From Ignelater luminosus (Eukaryota; Arthropoda; Insecta; Coleoptera; Elateridae): DNA of 64,000 nt. The stretch is taken from positions 1 through 64,000 of the forward strand of contig VTPC01090916.1 of assembly GCA_011009095.1 (NCBI GenBank), given 5' to 3'. This document shows positions 58,201-64,000 of this stretch, piece after piece (positions within the stretch are counted from its first letter, which is position 1; each line of letters starts with the position of its first letter). The notes under the pieces were generated by a model. It did no database searches. It had not been told where the DNA came from and worked only from the letters and a program-made list of their open reading frames with translations. Both the position numbers and the translations under genes were made by a program.

Positions 58201-59925
58201 TTAGTAAATTCAGAATTATCGCGTACAGTCGAATAGTTCGGCTGATAAGTGTGAACAGGAGAAATTCAATAATGGGCCACCAAATATGGTATGGTTACAC
58301 GAAATTTAATTTTTTTAAAATCGTACATCCAAAGAAAATAAAATAGAAAGAATTGTTCAAGAAATTAGACGTAAAACAATTGTGTAATTCTAATTTCTTT
58401 CTAACCTAACTATTGTCCGAGTAAACAGTCCTGAACCCTCACTTTAAAATTGTTTTAATTTGTGCAATTCTTACTGAATCTTTACAGAATTTTTACAGTT
58501 TATCAATAAACTATTATTTGTGGTTAGAAGGTATAAATTTCATTTTTGTCTCACGTTTTCTTTTATAGCAAGAAATTAAGAATCTTCAATATATCTTTAC
58601 ATAATAAGCGAATTTTAGTGCCGGTTTAACTTTATTATTAACTAACAAAATAGTAAGTTAACTGGATTAAACTGTAATTCAAGGTCCAGTATCTTCTATA
58701 TGTAAGTATCGGGTTTTTCGGGTGAATACTTTTTTTATTAATTAATTTCTTAATGTATTCTTAAAATGCGTGTAAAATATAACATTTTTTTCCGACGCAT
58801 TCTGCTTTAATAAATGAACGCGTATTTAGAAAAATTTAAGATTGCTTACCCAGAAATAGTCATTAAAATAAAATTTGTTTGCTCAAAATTCGTTGGATAA
58901 TTTCTTAAATATGAGCTTTCAAAAGTAAGGGGTCAGGACTTTTTACTCAGATAATAGTTAGTTAGTAATTTTAGCTACTTATACGTCGTGTGCTATAACT
59001 GTCCCGATTTGAATTTTGTCTTTATTAATACATTGCATAAATAACCGAGTAATCCAAAATGATTGATGACAGTATGGATTTCCCGCGAAACAAAAATAGT
59101 TTGAAATTAGCTTTGAGGAATTATTGTTGCGATTTCTGTTTTTATTTCAGAAATTGCAAATTTTTTGAGAATTCTATAAAACTTATCGTACGAATAGTTT
59201 GTTAATGAAGAAAGTTTACTCGAATCTAAAAATCCATGGTTTTAGTGATGTGTGCAAACAAAGATTTCAACACAGCGACAGTTCTTAATAGCTAAATGTG
59301 ACTGTTCGTGACATACATTACCGCGGCACTCTTTTCAACTTGAAGATTGATTACTAATAGCATGTAAAGAAAATGCCAAGAGTTTCTGGTAGCTTTGAAG
59401 GTTGTTAACTCATCCGGAATTTTCTTTCACCTGCCTGTATGGCCCGTAAGGGCCACGACATGGATTATAGTAGAGATTATTTCAGCATGATATACCAATT
59501 TTCTTTCTGTGGGAAAAAAGCTTGAAACAGCCCACTTTTATTTATATTTTCTTGCGTTGTGTTTCTGCTCTTGTATTTTACACAAAGGTAGACCAGAATT
59601 TTTATTTTAAAACCAACATGCCAGGTTAGAGTTCTAGAGCAAAGTTCTAGATCACTCGGTATATTGTTTATGCAGTGTGTCCCAATTTCGATGCTCACTA
59701 TTGGGATCTCGGAAATTGTAAGAGATACGAAGTCGGTTAAATTGGAAAAGATTTGGCTATTTTGGAAATCAGTTTACTTATGCTTTTGTTTTTTTTTTCA
59801 AGAAAGTTCACGGTTTACTAGATATTTGCTAAAAACGAAATTATCTTATTTTTTTAAAATAAAAAGCATTTCCCATTTAGTGTGCCTGGGCGTTTTTTTA
59901 AGATGAAGGAGTCCAACTGGTGTAC
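55216..59925. other. No recognised gene; composition-balanced block 56620-57700
   Basis: Mostly AT-rich. Between about 56620 and 57700 composition is more balanced and several 60-115-codon frames exist on both strands (for example 56752-57099 and 57100-57369), none with a protein motif. It could be conserved non-coding sequence of a nearby gene. Confidence 0.4.
59436..59455 (+). repeat. Isolated copy of the minisatellite hairpin core
   Basis: TGTATGGCCCGTAAGGGCCA repeats the GTATGGCCC..GGGCCA core of the 54-bp array at 30.5-31.2 kb, with loop GTAA. It stands alone in AT-rich sequence. Confidence 0.55.
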
Positions 59926-59929
59926 CTCC

Positions 59930-61469
59930 TCCTCTGAGTTCGGACAGAGTAGGTACATCTTTGGTCTCATTGGAACAGTCGGGTCTTATTTTCTTGTATA
60001 GGTACTTTTTCCTTGATTCTGTTAGTACGGAGAGGAAAATAATTTGAGGGAAATCTTCAGGACTGTCAACGAAATCAGTTAGTCGAAAGGTTACACGCAG
60101 TCTACTTGCCGTTTAACTTCTCTTTTGTATTGAGCAGAAAAATCGTAGTGGTAGTAACTTGCTACTTTAGGCACAGACTTCCATAGGGTGTGTTGCAAAA
60201 TAAGAATTCCAATTGAGGATAAATATCTGCCGCTTTTGGTCCCTGCTAGTACAGCCTTGTTCACGCTACATTGTGCAGTTGATTTTACAATATCTGCAAT
60301 GTCATTTAGGCAGCTTGATTTTTCAACTCTAAACTGCTTTTTTTTTAAAGAGCGAAAATCCAATGACACCCATATCATAAGATTATTTTTATTTTGTGCG
60401 ACGTAGTTATCTGAATTCAGGGCGCTTCTCGCCTGATTCAAAATTTGTCAAGACTGACAACAATATTTGCTCCTTTCGACACACTCACAGACTCTAGAAT
60501 GAGATAATTGTGCCATGTTTGCACAGTATCGCACATAATACAGAAAATGCCTATTATGTATGGTGTTAAAAAGTATATTGTATCAGGCTGAAAGGGGTCA
60601 TGTGGAATGTGAACTTTTTGGGTGAAATCGAATGAATAGTTGATTTCGCTTGGAGAAATCCATTTTGCGATCGCTTTAAGGAAGCTGGGTTGTAATACTC
60701 CTTTTCTTCCTTTTTCTTCTTCAGCTTTCTGTAAATGGTCTATGCATATTTGAAAAAAATTCAATTTTTCTTCTCCAGATTTCCCTTTTAACTGACCATA
60801 GCTTGTGAAATTTGTTTTGGCAAACAGAACATAGCTCAGTTCCAGGATTCATCATTACGATGTCGTCGCGCAAGCCTTTCCATTATAGAACATGCTCCTT
60901 CCGACTATTTGCTCTTCACTTTTTGTACAAACCAGTTTATTATTTTGATACAAATTTTGTTTGGTATCAGAAGATGGTAATAACTTGACAATTGTTTTTT
61001 TTTTATTGGCAAGCCGACCAGGCATGAATACGTAGAACGTTTTTGTCGATTTCTTCTTCAAAAGAAACTTTGATACCCATTCTCACACCTAAAAGCAGAA
61101 ATGATTCGTTGCTTTTATCTTTTGTGTTCAACTTGATGCTTTCTAGTTTTAATTTCATTCTGGGTTTTTGTCGTGCTGCATTATTAAGTCTAACACATTT
61201 GTCCCATCAGAATAGTAATTCAATTATTTTGATTCATTTCTTAACTGTAAGAGTTCGTCAACTGAAAATTTATTGCAACATTTAAGATTACAACAGTCTT
61301 GTGCTTTAAGCTGTCTTGCATCAGATTCATCAAAGTCATTGCCAAACAATTCGGTTTCCCACAAGTCTGCCAGTGGTTCCACAGGCTTTTCTGCTATTAG
61401 TGATTGAGGTAGTTCCTCAAAAGATATTTCCACATCATCTTCCAACTGGAACTGTTGATCCTGTAACAT
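59930..61469 (-). pseudogene. Large broken gene of a DNxxxQNKNN-type (probably DUF7869) family
   Basis: Minus strand from 61469. An acidic N-terminal region with LADLWETELFGNDFDESDA is followed by CCNLKCCNKFSVDELLQLRN (near 61300-61240), a Cys-rich start. RTKDK-like and LGVRMG segments follow in broken frames. CIDHLQKAEEEKGRKG, then INYSFDFTQKVHIPHDPFQP and TIYFLTPYIIGIFCIM (60745-60540) follow, then KGANIVVSLDKF. SDNYVAQNKNNLMIW (60410-60370) matches the HADNCAGQNKNN box of the family. KKKQFRVEKSSCLNDIADIV (60335-60290) and SVPKVASYYHYDF (60190-60140) follow. SRKKYLYKKIRPDCSN near 60020 is the tail. Related proteins are scattered in many animals and look like captured or transposon-borne genes. 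The middle of the D..N.QNKNN core is deleted and frames are broken. I believe the family is DUF7869, but I could not verify the label. Confidence 0.72.
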
Positions 61470-61563
61470 ACTGAGATAAACAAATATTATTTACAAGAAA
61501 CAATAATTATTCCCCTATTTCTCAAACTGGAACTGTCTTACACCCCAAATCATTATAATAATA

Positions 61564-62710
61564 AAGGGTGTCCCAACTAGAGAGGAAAATTTAGATTTTA
61601 AATAAAACCGTTTTTTGAGAAATATCGAAATGTTTATTCAATCATAAAGTAAACATGTGGGAATTATGTATTGAACAACACGTTTGGTAAATGTCCTCTT
61701 CCGCTTTGTTGGCGTTCTTTTGACGAAATCTAGCATAAAAATGGCTGGATTTCAATGATACAGTGTCTAATCTCCCCCTTCAAGACTTTTTTCAATTTTT
61801 GACTTTATAAAGCCCCAGCGAAAGAAGTTCAAATCGCACCCAAACGGGAGATTACACGACCAGGAAATGTCTCGTGCAATAATGCCATTGTTTCACGTGA
61901 TGTGGCAAGTGGTACCGTCCCGTTGGAATTACACGTTTTCGAGATCCATACCATCCAATTGAGCCACAAAGAACTGTGTTATCATGCTCCGATACCGTTC
62001 GATATTGACTGTTTGGCATTTCCGGCAGCGTCTTTGAAGAAAAATGCTCCGATGATGTCTCTGCTTCGGCCAAAACTTCACACCAACTAGTGACGCGTTT
62101 GGAAGGCATTTACTCCTCATGAAACACTCCAAATGCGACAATTTTTCTTGTTTACGAAGCCATCATCATGAAAATGGGCCTCATCGCTGAAGATGATTTT
62201 GTTGGAAAACTCAGCATTCACTTGTTGTTGTTCAATGATCCAATTGACGAACTCTCTTTGCTGTGCATGGTCTGTAGGCTTGAGTTGTTGAGTAATTTGG
62301 ATTTTGTAGGCGTGAAGATGCTGCACATTCTTGAAATGTTCAATTCTTGTGCACGATGCCGAATGGATGTTTCTTGGACTGTCGACCACATTCTGACAAG
62401 CAGCCGTGATGTCTTTTGCTGAATGATATGGACGAACACGGGTCGATGGTCTGACATCAGTAATCGACTCAGTCTTTTTGAATTTCTCGATTGGAACATT
62501 TTGATTACCAAAAATTGGACGCAATTTGCGAATTGTAACAGTCAAGCTTTTATCATTTTTGAAATAATGTTCAACGAAAGGAATGCGTTGTTGTGTCGAA
62601 TAGCGATTTATTTTTAATGATAGCGGACTGTCTACCATCGAATGGTTTGATTGTCAAAGTAGAACAACGAAACTGGCGCCAAATTTAAATTTTCTTGTTG
62701 CGACACCCTT
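61564..62710 (-). mobile_element. Decayed Tc1/mariner-type element with TIRs and TA duplication
   Basis: The left end reads AAGGGTGTCCCAACTAG and the reverse complement of the right end reads AAGGGTGTCGCAACAAG, an imperfect inverted repeat. TA flanks both ends (61562-61563 and 62711-62712). The 1147-bp length is slightly short for the type because of internal losses. It holds one broken transposase gene on the minus strand. Confidence 0.88.
61580..62638 (-). pseudogene. Transposase pseudogene of the Tc1/mariner-type element
   Basis: Starts with ATG at 62638. The first 173 codons stay open and contain QRIPFVEHYFKND, KKTESITDVRPSTRVRP, LHAYKIQITQQLKPTDHAQQ, REFVNWIIEQQQVN and IIFSDEAHFHDDGFVNKKNC. 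SDEAHF carries the first catalytic Asp. Within this stretch part of the DNA-binding domain is read out of frame: the expected TSIRHRAQELNISR is present in the next frame (about 62390-62350), so two compensating indels are likely. After 62117 the frame breaks. RCRKCQTVNIERYRSMI then FFVAQLDGMDLENV (62030-61930) continue it. FQRDGTTCH-like residues (second Asp region) follow near 61910, and a shortened C-terminus leads to GRGHLPNVLF near 61690. It is dead. Confidence 0.82.
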
Positions 62711-62712
62711 TA

Positions 62713-64000
62713 TATCCTTGATCAATCAATGATTACATCTCACAGATCGATCGCTTTTTTTAATTTTTTCTCGTTTGTTTGACTTTCCTGGTGAAGATAA
62801 CGTCCTTTGAAACATAGGATTAATGCGTTTTGTACGAGTCTTTTACAAATGCTCTTGGGAAATTGAATGCTGAGAAATAGGAAGAAAAACAGAAACACGA
62901 TGAATCTTGAAGATAAGTCTGAACTGGATGTATGTAAAGCATTTAGAATATGAAAAAGCGGTCATTGCTACATGTGGCGTGAAATCTTGGACAAAAGAGG
63001 ACCCAATGAAATTCCTGCATGCTACATTTTCTAGAACGTTGGAGATCGAGTTTTGTATTTCGATAACTAGGGCAAAATATTCCTATGATTGACGAAAAGT
63101 TTTAATTTTAGTAGCATTGCTCATAAGTTTCTAATAGTTGAGCATACGATTGAAAAGTATTGAAAAAGGAAGAAAACGAGCTTTACGCTTAGGTCCTATC
63201 TGCATACCAACTCAGTGGGTACAGATTGTTCGTACAGCTAAACAAAAATGTTACCTATGAAGGAATTGAGATGGCGATTGATGATTTTATTGACATCTGA
63301 AACTATTGGCAAGAATTTTACTATGGATAAAATCGGGCAAGAAATCTTGAAGAGGTGAAAGTAGAAAAAGTCACTGACTGTAATCAATCAGATTAATCCA
63401 ATTAGAGAGTAGAACTTATCTTTTTTTTTCGTAGAATAATTCTTGATGAATTTATAGTGGAAACAAATTTTCAAGAAAATTATAATTAAAAAAGGCAACT
63501 GATCGTATGTAATTTTTTCCCAAGCCACACCACGATGCGGTAAATTATAATGCAGCCCAAAATACCTCATCTTGTTACAAAGTAACTAATTATTTACCAA
63601 GAACGCTAAATATAAACTTCGCAGAAGTGCCTAGGGCTTTTGGGAGATTATATTATACATATTATTTTATCTTAACCGATCTACCTGTTACCTAATTCGT
63701 AACAATGGAATTTTGAACAATAATTCTGATTTTTGTTTTATTTCCGTCTTATAAAAACTTTATACGCAGATAATATCAAATTTCTCTTGGTAATATGGTT
63801 GTTTATTATACATAAAAGACTTAATAGGAGGACAATTAAAATAATTTGCAACGTTAAACTCCTAAAATCTCCAACTTCCTTTTATCGATTATGCAATAAA
63901 TACACAAACAAACAAACACGAAACCGGGAAAAACTTACGTGATGTAAACATTTCTTTTTTAAAAAGAAAATTTGAATTTAGATTTATCACGAGAATTTGG
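62713..64000. other. No recognised gene
   Basis: AT-rich sequence with only short open frames (61-69 codons) and no motif. Confidence 0.4.

Noticed and set aside
1-64000. CRISPR arrays, operons or prokaryotic systems
   Set aside because: Tandem repeats here lack unique spacers of constant size and no cas-like genes occur; the sequence is eukaryotic.

Overview
The window looks like nuclear DNA of an arthropod, most likely an insect. It is AT-rich and gene-poor, with no operons or compact bacterial genes. Almost every coding stretch I recognise belongs to insect-type transposable elements: mariner/Tc1, piggyBac-like, Jockey, R1-like, endonuclease-RT elements of the RTE/CFDP2-like type, CR1-like and LTR elements. 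I cannot name the species.

Layout. Positions 1-2.9 kb hold no recognised gene. 2.9-8 kb is a graveyard of retroelements: a CR1-like RT fragment (+), the C-terminus of an endonuclease-RT element (-), a decayed Jockey element (+) and a KRBA2/SCAND3-like integrase pseudogene (-). At 9.0-10.8 kb an apparently intact mariner (perfect 28-bp terminal repeats, uninterrupted DD34D transposase) sits exactly between two ~255-bp direct repeats of an LTR-like sequence. 12.7-14.2 kb (-) is a broken copy of an unnamed repeat-borne protein family. 14.5-14.9 kb is a solo LTR with TATA box, initiator and target duplication. 15.9-16.9 kb is a diverged tandem repeat. 18.2-20.6 kb (-) is a piggyBac-like pseudogene abutting an endonuclease-RT fragment.

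The only sign of a host gene is a CpG-rich segment at 23.7-24.0 kb, with a CCAAT box, an initiator and a consensus splice donor at 23969. It could be a non-coding first exon on the + strand, with a long intron to its right. I found no downstream exon I could defend.

The right half holds a 54/63-bp minisatellite (30.5-31.2 kb), a decayed endonuclease-RT element (31.3-32.6 kb), a possible tRNA-derived SINE (36.6-36.9 kb), a ~220-bp dimeric satellite array (37.7-39.8 kb), a Tc1-like pseudogene (43.7-44.4 kb), and a second block of the same satellite (46.2-46.6 kb) flanked by perfect 34-bp direct repeats. Another minisatellite follows at 47 kb. At 50.2-55.2 kb (-) an R1-like element lies inside an endonuclease-RT element, next to a Jockey copy. 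At 59.9-62.7 kb (-) a DNQNKNN-type (probably DUF7869) pseudogene lies beside a decayed Tc1/mariner element. No host protein-coding exon is firmly identified. Element family names come from reading translated motifs, without any database search.
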